Shown: in pieces, positions 1 through 6,564 of the stretch
Position numbering within the stretch: position 1 is the stretch's first letter
How the letters are laid out: each line of letters starts with the position of its first letter
Assembly: GCA_039583705.1 (NCBI GenBank)
Contig: JAVKSM010000132.1
Coordinates: forward strand, 1-7,566
Length of the DNA stretch: 7,566 nt
DNA from: JAVKSM01 sp039583705
GTDB taxonomy: Bacteria > Actinomycetota > Actinomycetes > Mycobacteriales > Pseudonocardiaceae
Direction: 5' to 3'
Program-made: the position numbers and the translations under genes
The notes under the pieces: model-generated
Database searches by the model: none
The model's input: only the letters and a program-made list of their open reading frames with translations
Told to the model about the DNA's origin: nothing

Positions 1-131
1 GCTTCCCGGGTGATCCCCCTCGCCTCGCGCAGCCGGCGCAGTTGGGTGCCTAACACGATGCGCAACACGGTCGGCCCGGCCGGCTGCTGGGCGGCGCGAT
101 GACCGAGGAGCGTTCCTAGCCGAGCTTCCAT
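1..131 (-). CDS. XRE-family helix-turn-helix regulator, N-terminal part (runs off left edge)
   Basis: The ATG at 131 opens a frame that stays open to the window edge (43 codons plus two bases). The residues TVLRIVLGTQLRRLREARG at about 21-39, followed by ITRE, are the typical opening of the large actinomycete XRE regulator family that usually carries a C-terminal DUF5753 domain. The first HTH helix is LGTQLRRLREARG; the rest of the HTH and any DUF5753 lie outside the window. An AAGG Shine-Dalgarno sits 9 bases before the ATG, inside a small hairpin. Codon 27 is TTA (positions 53-51), a codon that in Streptomyces and relatives depends on the bldA tRNA, so developmental control is possible. Family members are DNA-binding regulators, often next to DUF397 and DUF574 genes. 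The divergent DUF574 methyltransferase at 394 fits that pattern. The family call is fairly sure; the regulatory target is unknown. Confidence 0.82.
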   Translation of the reverse strand, partial: MEARLGTLLGHRAAQQPAGPTVLRIVLGTQLRRLREARGITRE

Positions 132-146
132 GAAGGCCCACCTTCA
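131..146 (-). promoter_or_regulatory. Hairpin holding the ribosome binding site of the XRE gene
   Basis: On the minus strand TGAAGG, a TGGG loop and CCTTCA form a perfect 6-bp stem. It contains the AAGG Shine-Dalgarno, and the last stem base is the A of the ATG. A second hairpin lies upstream (CCCCCGA paired with TCGGGAG, plus positions 155-161 and 172-178, one G-T wobble). The arrangement could limit translation initiation. Stability was judged by eye only. Confidence 0.4.
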
Positions 147-208
147 GTGAGGCTCTCCCGATCGTGAGCTTTCGGGGGCCACCAGGATGGCGCGCATGTC
201 ACCCGTTC

Positions 209-214
209 ATCGTA
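209..214 (-). promoter_or_regulatory. Candidate -10 element for the XRE gene
   Basis: The minus strand reads TACGAT, matching the actinobacterial TANNNT -10 pattern, about 78 bases upstream of the XRE ATG. Transcription would start near 202. No convincing TTGACA-like -35 is seen at 16-19 bases, so this is a weak assignment. Confidence 0.28.
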
Positions 215-393
215 GACCACTGAGGGGCGCTCACCGGCAGTCAGCGGACCGGCCGGCCGTTCCGCTTCCTGGGGGAGTCCAGGATGCCACGGGTTGGGGG
301 TACGGACCCGGCCCTCTCCGGCTGGGGAGCCCGACCTTGCGGTCGTGGTTACAGTGACGCTGCCTCGTCAGGCCAGCGGAGGGCAGCTACGCC

Positions 394-1215
394 ATGGTGG
401 AAAGCTCGGGCTCGCCCGACCGGGGAGTACCTGCGGGTATCGATACCAGCGTCGCGCACACGGCTCGGGTCTGGAACTACTGGCTGGGTGGCAAGGACTA
501 CTACCCGATCGATCAAGAGGTCGGCGAGCGGGTTCGGGCACGTATGCCGGAAATCGTCGACATCGCCCGTGCTGACCGCGGGTTCCTGGCCCGCGCGGTC
601 CGGCACCTGGCTGGCGAGGTGGGGATCCGCCAGTTCCTCGACATCGGCACCGGCCTACCCACCGCCAACAACACCCATGAGGTCGCCCAGGCAACCGTGC
701 CGCAGTGCCGCATCGTCTACGTCGACAACGACCCGCTGATCATGGCGTACGCCCGCGCTCTGCTCACCAGCACCCCCCAGGGCACCACCGACTACCTCCA
801 CATCGACCTGCGCGATCCTGACGCCATCCTCGCCGAAGCCGCCCGGACGCTGGACTTCACCGAGCCGATCACGCTGATGCTGTTGGGAATCATGGAACAC
901 ATCCTGGACGACGACGAGGCGTACGCGCTCGTGCACCGACTGGTGGACTCCCTACCTTCCGGTAGCCATCTGGTGATGTCCGACCCGACAACAGATATGG
1001 GTGGCGAGGCGATGGCAGAGGCCATCCGGTTCTGGAACGAGAACGCCACCCCCCCGATCACTGCCCGCAGCCGGCAGGAGTTTGCGCGCTTCTTCGACTG
1101 CCTGGAACTGCTGGAGCCCGGTATCGTCTCGCCGTCGCTGTGGCGCCCCGACCCCAGGGATCTCGGCGTACCCGCCGAGGTCGCTAACCTCTGCGGTGTC
1201 GGACGAAAGCCCTGA
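394..1215 (+). CDS. DUF574-type SAM-dependent methyltransferase (Methyltransf_19)
   Basis: A complete 273-residue protein, the normal length for this actinomycete family. The N-terminal signature GIDTSVAHTARVWNYWLGGK (15-34) is characteristic. The Rossmann SAM-binding motif follows as FLDIGTGLPT (81-90), the acidic strand-2 end as VYVDNDP (108-114), and a strand-4 region as LMLLGIMEHI (161-170). The end CGVGRKP (267-273) is also typical. Family members are predicted to transfer a methyl group from SAM, but the substrate is not known for most, and nothing here identifies it. No signal peptide or membrane segment is visible, so it is probably cytosolic. The ATG at 394 has a GGAGGG Shine-Dalgarno about 10 bases upstream and leaves the N-terminal motif intact. 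The gene is divergent from the XRE regulator, which may control it, and converges with the membrane-protein gene 42 bases downstream. Confidence 0.93.
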   Translation: MVESSGSPDRGVPAGIDTSVAHTARVWNYWLGGKDYYPIDQEVGERVRARMPEIVDIARADRGFLARAVRHLAGEVGIRQFLDIGTGLPTANNTHEVAQATVPQCRIVYVDNDPLIMAYARALLTSTPQGTTDYLHIDLRDPDAILAEAARTLDFTEPITLMLLGIMEHILDDDEAYALVHRLVDSLPSGSHLVMSDPTTDMGGEAMAEAIRFWNENATPPITARSRQEFARFFDCLELLEPGIVSPSLWRPDPRDLGVPAEVANLCGVGRKP

Positions 1216-1224
1216 CTCCGACCT

Positions 1225-1254
1225 GACTCAGCGACCCAGCCCAGCTTTTGAGTC
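1225..1254. terminator. Weak inverted repeat between convergent genes
   Basis: GACTCA (1225-1230) and TGAGTC (1249-1254) form a 6-bp inverted repeat with an 18-base loop in the 42-base gap between the methyltransferase stop (1215) and the end of the membrane-protein gene (1258). The position suits a shared terminator. The stem is short, the loop is large and there is no clear T-tract. Confidence 0.22.
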
Positions 1255-1257
1255 CCC

Positions 1258-2313
1258 TCACTTCTTGGTCTTCTTGGGGGGAGGGCGTCGTGTGGACGGT
1301 GGACGCTTCGCCGTGGCGGACGGCTTGGTGGTGCTCGTGGTGAGGGACGACGGGGTGCTCTTCACCGTAGGGGACGGCGTGGTGGTGCTCTTCACCGTGG
1401 GAGACGGCGATGCGCCCTCGCACACCGGCAGCCCCGGAACCGGGCCGCTGTCGGGCCCGCCAGCCAGGAACAGGACCGGGATCCACGCGCCCGGGCTGTT
1501 GCCCGCCCATGCCCACCAATGGTTGGCGCGGTTCCCGACCACATAGGCCGACCCGTCCGACTGGCACAAGAACGGGTAACGGTTGGCCGGCAGGGTGCCC
1601 GTGGGATCGGTCGCCCCGGGAAGAAACGCGGGTGCGTCCCGGGTGAGCGGGCAGGCAGGTTCGGTGCCGCCCGCGACACAGCCACCTGTACCGGGAACCG
1701 GCTTCCCGCTCTGCTTCGGACCGGGCGCAGCCGGAGCCGGGCCGTAGACCTTCACCGACTGCAGCGGCGACGATGCGGTGGGACTGGGGGTCGGCGTCGG
1801 GGTCGGGGTGGCGGCCACCGGACCACCCGGCATGACAGGGACCGCGCCCAGCCCGTTCGAGCCGCCGGTCGGGACGAACGGCGCGCCGCCCGGTTGCGGC
1901 AACCCGCCGCCTCCCAACCCGCCGCCTCCCCCACCCGTCGGCGGGTTGGCCAACGGGGCCGGGAGTCCGAAGGTCGCACCTGGCGCGTCGCCGCGTGGGC
2001 TGCCCGGTACGGCCGCCACCGGAGACGTCGTGCTCTCCGCAGGCGTGGACGTGCCCTTCGGCACGACGAACACAACGATGAGGATCAGCGCGGTGGCCGC
2101 CACCACGGAGACAACCGGCCACAGCAGAGCGTGCAACCGACGGCGGGGTTCCTCCGCGGGACCGGCTCCGGCGGACAGCGACCGTTCCGGCCTCATGCGC
2201 CCCCGGCCACCCGTCACCAGCTCGCCGTAGCGCCCCTCACCAGAGTCACGGTCGCCGCGTATCTCCCACCAGCGGCGATCTGAGTCCGGTCCGTTGCGGT
2301 TCGCCACCGACAT
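1258..2313 (-). CDS. Single-pass membrane protein with Pro/Thr/Gly-rich stalk and four-Cys extracytoplasmic domain
   Basis: A 351-residue protein of unknown function. A charged cytoplasmic N-terminus (1-62) precedes one strongly hydrophobic segment at about 64-84 (LLWPVVSVVAATALILIVVF). A long Gly/Pro/Thr stalk follows (about 88-185: Gly stretches at 127-137 and a TPTPTPTPSP run at 169-178). A compact region with four cysteines (212, 221, 250, 298) and many aromatics (HWWAWA 265-270, AWIPVLF 276-282, GLPVC 294-298) comes next. It resembles a small beta-rich, SH3-like domain seen in secreted actinomycete hypothetical proteins, possibly with two disulfides. The C-terminus is a 10-residue SPTVKSTTTP repeat and a very basic tail ending KKTKK. 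The ATG at 2313 was chosen because GGGAGGGAGG lies just upstream. The frame is open 60 codons further back to a GTG at 2493, but that start has no Shine-Dalgarno. A cell-envelope role is inferred from topology only. Confidence 0.8.
   Translation of the reverse strand: MSVANRNGPDSDRRWWEIRGDRDSGEGRYGELVTGGRGRMRPERSLSAGAGPAEEPRRRLHALLWPVVSVVAATALILIVVFVVPKGTSTPAESTTSPVAAVPGSPRGDAPGATFGLPAPLANPPTGGGGGGLGGGGLPQPGGAPFVPTGGSNGLGAVPVMPGGPVAATPTPTPTPSPTASSPLQSVKVYGPAPAAPGPKQSGKPVPGTGGCVAGGTEPACPLTRDAPAFLPGATDPTGTLPANRYPFLCQSDGSAYVVGNRANHWWAWAGNSPGAWIPVLFLAGGPDSGPVPGLPVCEGASPSPTVKSTTTPSPTVKSTPSSLTTSTTKPSATAKRPPSTRRPPPKKTKK
1355..1409 (-). repeat. Two imperfect 25-bp copies at 30-bp spacing in the Ser/Thr-rich tail
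   Basis: The plus-strand copies 1355-1379 and 1385-1409 differ at two positions. The 30-bp period is a multiple of three, so each unit encodes the same 10-residue sequence SPTVKSTTTP near the C-terminus of the membrane protein. Such in-frame repeats can expand or contract between strains. Confidence 0.75.
1901..1930 (-). repeat. Perfect 15-bp tandem duplication encoding Gly-rich linker
   Basis: The plus-strand unit AACCCGCCGCCTCCC occurs twice back to back (1901-1915 and 1916-1930). Read on the minus strand it encodes GGGGL-type units in the flexible stalk of the membrane protein. The match is exact and in frame. Confidence 0.85.
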
Positions 2314-2511
2314 TGCGTCCTCCCTCCCCAGAGCGCATGCCTCGGTCAGCCGCCCGTGGCCGGCCGCAGTCCCCGGGAGGCTATGGCGCCACGGGCCGAG
2401 CCCGCTTCCCGACCAGCGGTGACGGCAGTCGTGCCGCTTCTCTCGGCGACGAGTCGCCAGCACTCGTTCGGTCCTCTCCCGGCTACACAGCACCGCCGGG
2501 CGGTCTCGCCT

Positions 2512-2517
2512 ATCCTA
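2512..2517 (-). promoter_or_regulatory. Candidate -10 for the membrane-protein gene
   Basis: The 263-base gap 2314-2576 holds no gene that I can support. Its least GC-rich patch, on the minus strand, reads GAATTAGGATAG and contains TAGGAT, a TANNNT-type -10. A transcript starting near 2505 would have a leader of roughly 190 bases. No good -35 lies at standard spacing. A 10-bp palindrome, TTCCCGGGAA, sits at 2556-2565 just after the ABC exporter stop codon. Confidence 0.3.
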
Positions 2518-2576
2518 ATTCCTCAGGCAACCCTTCTCCCAGATGCCACTGTCGGTTCCCGGGAAGACCTACGAGC

Positions 2577-4445
2577 TCAGGCGAGGGCGACCGCACGGGG
2601 GGGCGCGAACTGGGTGCGGTAGAGGTCGGCGTAGCGGCCGCCGGCGGCCAGCAGCTCGTCGTGCGTGCCACGCTCGGTCACCCGACCGTCCTCCACCACG
2701 AGGATGGCGTCCGCGCTGCGGATGGTCGACAGCCGGTGTGCGATGACGATCGCCGTGCGTCCCGACAACGCCTCGGTCAGCGCGCCCTGCACCGCGGCCT
2801 CCGACTCGGAGTCCAGGTGCGCGGTGGCCTCGTCGAGGATCACCACCCGGGGCCGGGCCAGCAGCAGCCTGGCGATGGTCAGCCGCTGCCGCTCGCCGCC
2901 GGAAAGCCGGTAGCCGCGCTCTCCCACAACGGTGTCCAGGCCGTCGGGCAGCATGTCGAGCAGGTCGCCGAGCCGGGCCCGGCGCATCGCGTCGACGATC
3001 TCGATGTCCGTAGCCTCCGGCCGCGCGTAGCGCAGGTTCGCCCGGATCGTGTCGTGGAACAGGTGCCCGTCCTGGGTCACGACGCCCACGGCGTCGCGGA
3101 TAGCGTCGAACGACAGGTCCCGCACGTCCACACCCGACAGCGACACCGAGCCGGAGCGCACGTCGTAGAGTCGGGGCACCAGCGCGGCGATCGTCGACTT
3201 ACCCGCGCCCGACGGCCCCACCAGCGCGACCATCTGGCCAGGCTCGACGTCCAGGTCCAGCCCGTGCAGCACCTCGGCGCCGCCGCGGGTGTCGAGCACC
3301 GCGACCTCCTCCAGCGACGCCAGCGACACCTGCTTCGCCGACGGGTAGCCGAAGCGCACCTCGCGCATCCGCACCGATACCGGCCCCGGCGGCAGCGACC
3401 GCGCGTCGGGCTTCTCGCGCAGCATCGGTTCCAGGTCCAGCACCTCGAAGACCCGCTCGAAGGACACCAGCGCGCTCATGACGTCCACCCGGGCGTTGGA
3501 CAGCGCGGTCAGCGGGCTGTAGAGCCGGGTGAGCAGCAGCGCCAGCGTGACCACCGTGCCCGCCTCGATCCGACCGGTGAGCGCGAGGTAGCCACCCATG
3601 CCGTAGACCAGCGCCTGGGCCAGCACCGAGACCAGGCTGAGCGAGGTGAGGAAGACCCGGGAGACCATCGCCGTGCGGACCCCGATGTCGCGCACCCGGC
3701 TGGCCCGCAGCCCGAACTCCTCGGCCTCGGCGCGCGGCCGTCCGAACAGTTTGACGAGCGTGGCACCGGGGGCTGAGAAGCGTTCTGTCATCTGGTTGCT
3801 CATCGCGGCGTTGAGGTTGGCCGACTCGCGCTGCAGGTCGGCGATCCGCTTGCCCATCCGCCGGGCGGGCAGCACGAACACCGGCAGCAGCAGCAGCGCC
3901 AGCACGGTCACCTGCCAGGCGAGTCCGATCATGACGGCGAGCGTGAGCACGAGTTGGATGACGTTGGTGAGCAGCCCCGACAGGGTGGAGGTGAACGCCC
4001 GCTGGGCGCCGATGACATCGTTGTTGAGTCGGCTGACCAGTGCCCCGGTACGGGTGCGGGTGAAAAAAGCGATCGGCATCCGCTGCACGTGGCCGAACAC
4101 CGCCCGGCGCAGGTCGAGGATGAGGCCCTCGCCGATCCGCGAGGAGAACCAGCGTTCGGCAAGCCCGAGCACCGCGTCCACGACGGCCAGGGCTGCGATG
4201 ATCCCGGCCAGCTCGACGACCAGGGACAGCGGTGAACGGCCGATGATCGCGTTGACCACCCGGCCGGCCAACAGCGGTGTCGCGACTCCGATGACGGCCG
4301 AGCCGACCGTCATCACCAGGAACGCCAGCAACGTCGGGCGGTGTGGACGCGCGAAGCACCAGATCCGGCGGAACGTGCCGGGGGCCACCGACCGCGGCAC
4401 GTTCCGCCGTGCGGCGCTGTACATCAACGTCCAGGCGCCGTCCAT
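2577..4445 (-). CDS. ABC exporter half-transporter, fused membrane and ATPase domains
   Basis: A 622-residue protein with the MsbA/LmrA-like layout: a six-helix membrane domain at about 36-335 and a nucleotide-binding domain at about 355-610. All ATPase motifs are present: A-loop Tyr367, Walker A GPSGAGKST (410-418), Q-loop Gln458, signature LSGGE (514-518), Walker B VVILDEA with catalytic Glu539, and switch His570. It should act as a dimer in the membrane, exporting a substrate that cannot be told from sequence; lipids, drugs and peptides are all seen in the family. Between the A-loop and the VLHG strand there is an extra stretch of about 20 residues (370-391, SAKQVSLASLEEVAVLDTR), which I recall from other actinobacterial exporters. 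The ATG at 4445 has GGGGAG six bases upstream; a GTG at 4472 is in frame but poorly placed. The gene lies 127 bases after the HTH gene on the same strand and may share its transcript. Confidence 0.95.
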   Translation of the reverse strand: MDGAWTLMYSAARRNVPRSVAPGTFRRIWCFARPHRPTLLAFLVMTVGSAVIGVATPLLAGRVVNAIIGRSPLSLVVELAGIIAALAVVDAVLGLAERWFSSRIGEGLILDLRRAVFGHVQRMPIAFFTRTRTGALVSRLNNDVIGAQRAFTSTLSGLLTNVIQLVLTLAVMIGLAWQVTVLALLLLPVFVLPARRMGKRIADLQRESANLNAAMSNQMTERFSAPGATLVKLFGRPRAEAEEFGLRASRVRDIGVRTAMVSRVFLTSLSLVSVLAQALVYGMGGYLALTGRIEAGTVVTLALLLTRLYSPLTALSNARVDVMSALVSFERVFEVLDLEPMLREKPDARSLPPGPVSVRMREVRFGYPSAKQVSLASLEEVAVLDTRGGAEVLHGLDLDVEPGQMVALVGPSGAGKSTIAALVPRLYDVRSGSVSLSGVDVRDLSFDAIRDAVGVVTQDGHLFHDTIRANLRYARPEATDIEIVDAMRRARLGDLLDMLPDGLDTVVGERGYRLSGGERQRLTIARLLLARPRVVILDEATAHLDSESEAAVQGALTEALSGRTAIVIAHRLSTIRSADAILVVEDGRVTERGTHDELLAAGGRYADLYRTQFAPPRAVALA

Positions 4446-4572
4446 GGCGCGCTCCCCACTGTTCGTCCCCACTGGCGCTCACCGGTTTGCTCCTGGTGAC
4501 GACATCGGCAACGCCCGACCAGCGCTGCGGCTTCCCGCGACCGCCTCAGCCCTCGGCCGTAGGTCAGTGGGC

Positions 4573-4782
4573 CTACTTCTTCTTGGTCCGGGTCGCCCCA
4601 CCCCGGCCGCGCAGCGTCACCCCGGACTCGGTGAGCACTCGGTGCACGAACCCGTAGGACCTGCCGGTCTGCTCGGCCAGTGACCGGATGCTCGCGCCCT
4701 TCTCGTACTTCTTCTTCAAGTCGGTGGCGAGCTTGTCGCGCTGGGCACCCGTGATCCGGGCACCTTTCTTGAGGTCGGCCAC
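4573..4782 (-). CDS. Small helix-turn-helix protein, Rv1473A-like
   Basis: A 69-residue basic protein beginning VADLKKGARITGAQRDKL. A predicted helix-turn-helix spans about 31-51 (SIRSLAEQTGRSYGFVHRVL), followed by the conserved tail SGVTLRGRGG and a lysine-rich end (TRTKKK). Proteins of this type are widespread in actinomycetes and annotated as putative transcriptional regulators; the mycobacterial example Rv1473A follows the ABC-F gene Rv1473, as here. The GTG at 4782 was chosen because AGGAAGG lies 8 bases upstream and the family N-terminus fits. An in-frame GTG at 4863 would add 27 unconserved-looking residues. The gap of 153 bases from the ABC-F stop holds its own candidate promoter and a TGATCG inverted repeat, so autoregulation is plausible. 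What it regulates is unknown. Confidence 0.82.
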   Translation of the reverse strand: MADLKKGARITGAQRDKLATDLKKKYEKGASIRSLAEQTGRSYGFVHRVLTESGVTLRGRGGATRTKKK

Positions 4783-4839
4783 GTCATCCGCCTTCCTGCC
4801 CCTGGTGATGCTTCCCTTGTCAGCTCCACCGTGGCGTAA

Positions 4840-4887
4840 TGATCGTCCTAGGCGCCCCGACACGCCAGGCGATCATCTTAGTGATCG
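4840..4887 (-). promoter_or_regulatory. Promoter and candidate operator: three TGATCG half-sites around a -10 element
   Basis: CGATCA (4870-4875) and TGATCG (4882-4887) form a perfect inverted repeat with a 6-base spacer, and a further TGATCG lies at 4840-4845. On the minus strand the first pair encloses TAAGAT (4880-4875), a good TANNNT -10. Transcription would start near 4868, giving a leader of about 86 bases to the GTG at 4782. A dyad over a -10 is a classic repressor site. The ligand protein is not shown; the HTH protein encoded downstream is the obvious candidate. Confidence 0.42.
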
Positions 4888-4935
4888 GTGAGCGGTTGCG
4901 CCGAATGGCGCACGGACAACGGGAAGCCGCCGCCC

Positions 4936-6564
4936 TCAGGCGAGCTGGACCAGGTCCAGGTAGTCCTCCGACCAGTGGTCCTCGGTGCCTTCTGGCAACA
5001 GGATCACCCGCTGCGGATTCAACGCCCGGACGGCGCCCGGGTCGTGCGTGACGAGGACGACCGCGCCGGTGTAGCGCCGCAACGCGTCGAGCACCTGCTC
5101 TCGGCTGACCGGGTCGAGGTTGTTCGTCGGTTCGTCCAGCAGCAGCACGTTGGCCGCACCCGAGACCAGACCGGCCAGCGCCAACCGGGTCTTTTCCCCG
5201 CCGGAGAGCGTGCCGGTCGGCTGCGCGAGCTGCTCGCCGCTGAACAGGAACGCACCCAGCAGACCGCGCAGTTGCTGCTCGGGCGTGTCCGGCGCGGCGT
5301 GCCGGATGTTCTCCCACACCGTGACGTCGAGGTCGAGGGTGTCGTGCTCCTGGCCGAAGTAGCCCACCCGCAGGCCGTGCCCCGGCTCGACCGTGCCGGA
5401 GTCAGCCGACTCCAGGCCGCCCAGCAGCCGCAGCAGGGTGGTCTTGCCGGCGCCGTTGAGACCGAGGACGACGATGCGTGAGCCACGGTCGACGGCGAGG
5501 TCCACGCCGCTGAAGACCTCCAGCGAACCGTAGGACTTCGCGAGCCGCTGCGCCGCCAGCGGGATGCGGCCGCAGCTCGCGGGCTCGGGGAACCGAATCC
5601 TGGCGACCCGGTCGGCCACCCGGGCCTCCTCCAGCCCGGCGCGCAGTTTGCCGGCCCGGCGGGCCATGTTCTGCGCGGCCATCGCCTTGGTCGCCTTGGC
5701 GCGCATCCGGTCGGCCTGCGCCTGTAGCGCACTGGCCTTCCGCTCCGCGTTGGCCCGCTCCCGGCGGCGGCGGCGCTCGTCGGTGGCGCGGGCATCGAGG
5801 TGGCGCTGCCAGGACATGTTGTAGACGTCCAGCACAGCCCTCGTGGCGTCGAGGAACCAGACCTTGTTGACCACCGCGGCGAGCAGCCCGGTGTCATGGC
5901 TGATCATCACGAGGCCACCCTGGTACGCTGTGAGGAACGACCGCAGCCAAGAGATCGAGTCGGCGTCGAGGTGATTGGTCGGCTCGTCGAGCAGCAGCGT
6001 CGGCGCCGAGCCCGCCGATCCGTCGGCGCCTGCCGCGGTGAACAGGACTCGGGCCAGCTCGACGCGTCGCCGCTGCCCGCCGGAGAGGGTCTCCACCGGC
6101 TGCGCGAGCACCCGGTCCGGCAGCCCCAGGTTGGCGCAGATCCGGGCGGCCTGGCTCTCGGCGGCGTAGCCTCCCAGCGCCGTGAAGCGCTCCTCGAGCC
6201 GCCCGTAGCGGCACACCGCGGCCTCCCGCTCCCCCGCGCCCACCAGCTCGGCCAGGGCGCCCTGCGTCTTCTCCAGCTCACGGGTCAGCTCGTCCAGGCC
6301 GCGCGCCGAGAGCACCCGGTCGCGAGCCGTCACCGAGAGGTCACCCTCCCGCGGGTCCTGCGGCAGGTATCCCACGTCACTGGTGGCACCGACCGCGCCC
6401 GCGTAGGGCTGGTCCTGGCCGGCCAGTACCCGCAGCGTCGAGGTCTTGCCCGCACCGTTGCGCCCGACCAGGCCGATCCGGTCGCCGGCCTGCACCCGCA
6501 AGGTGGTCGGCGACAGCAGGATCCGCGAGCCGGCCCGCAGCTCGAGGTCATGTGCGGTGATCAC
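4936..6564 (-). CDS. ABC-F family ATPase (Rv1473-like ribosome-acting protein)
   Basis: A 542-residue soluble protein with two ABC ATPase domains and no membrane segment, the ABC-F layout. Domain 1 has Walker A GRNGAGKT (34-41), LSGGQ (160-164) and Walker B LLLDEP with Glu194. Domain 2 has GLNGAGKT (368-375), LSGGE (453-457) and Walker B with Glu478. Switch histidines are His223 and His507. The interdomain linker (about 240-325) is long, helical-looking and Arg/Lys-rich (TDERRRRRERANAERK at 261-276), as expected for the segment that reaches tRNA and the peptidyl transferase centre in ABC-F proteins. By resemblance to mycobacterial Rv1473 it may protect ribosomes from macrolide-like drugs or act as a housekeeping translation factor; which of these cannot be decided here. 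The GTG at 6564 was chosen because GGGGAG lies 7 bases upstream and ITAHDLELRAG is the family start. The frame is open to 6717 but that part looks non-coding. Confidence 0.95.
   Translation of the reverse strand: MITAHDLELRAGSRILLSPTTLRVQAGDRIGLVGRNGAGKTSTLRVLAGQDQPYAGAVGATSDVGYLPQDPREGDLSVTARDRVLSARGLDELTRELEKTQGALAELVGAGEREAAVCRYGRLEERFTALGGYAAESQAARICANLGLPDRVLAQPVETLSGGQRRRVELARVLFTAAGADGSAGSAPTLLLDEPTNHLDADSISWLRSFLTAYQGGLVMISHDTGLLAAVVNKVWFLDATRAVLDVYNMSWQRHLDARATDERRRRRERANAERKASALQAQADRMRAKATKAMAAQNMARRAGKLRAGLEEARVADRVARIRFPEPASCGRIPLAAQRLAKSYGSLEVFSGVDLAVDRGSRIVVLGLNGAGKTTLLRLLGGLESADSGTVEPGHGLRVGYFGQEHDTLDLDVTVWENIRHAAPDTPEQQLRGLLGAFLFSGEQLAQPTGTLSGGEKTRLALAGLVSGAANVLLLDEPTNNLDPVSREQVLDALRRYTGAVVLVTHDPGAVRALNPQRVILLPEGTEDHWSEDYLDLVQLA

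Noticed and set aside
1184..2122. A 312-codon minus-strand open frame in another phase
   Set aside because: It overlaps the membrane-protein gene, lacks a hydrophobic segment or domain and lacks a good ribosome binding site.
2314..2493. N-terminal extension of the membrane protein to a GTG at 2493
   Set aside because: There is no Shine-Dalgarno before that GTG, while GGGAGGGAGG lies just before the ATG at 2313. The extension has no hydrophobic or domain content.
2530..2567. GGGAACC on the minus strand as the -35 of an ECF sigma factor promoter
   Set aside because: No matching GTT or GTC -10 lies at the 15-18 base spacing such promoters need; the nearest GTT is about 23 bases away.
2313..3776. 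A 487-codon plus-strand open frame
   Set aside because: It runs antisense to the exporter ATPase domain and its translation is low-complexity Arg/Gln/His/Gly. The sense strand encodes clear Walker and signature motifs.
3199..4482. A 427-codon minus-strand open frame overlapping the exporter, with a GTG at 4482 preceded by AGGAG at 7 bases
   Set aside because: The translation is rich in Arg, Gly, Pro and His with no domain pattern, as expected for an off-frame shadow of a GC-rich gene. The exporter frame has every ABC motif. The well-placed AGGAG is curious but does not rescue the frame.
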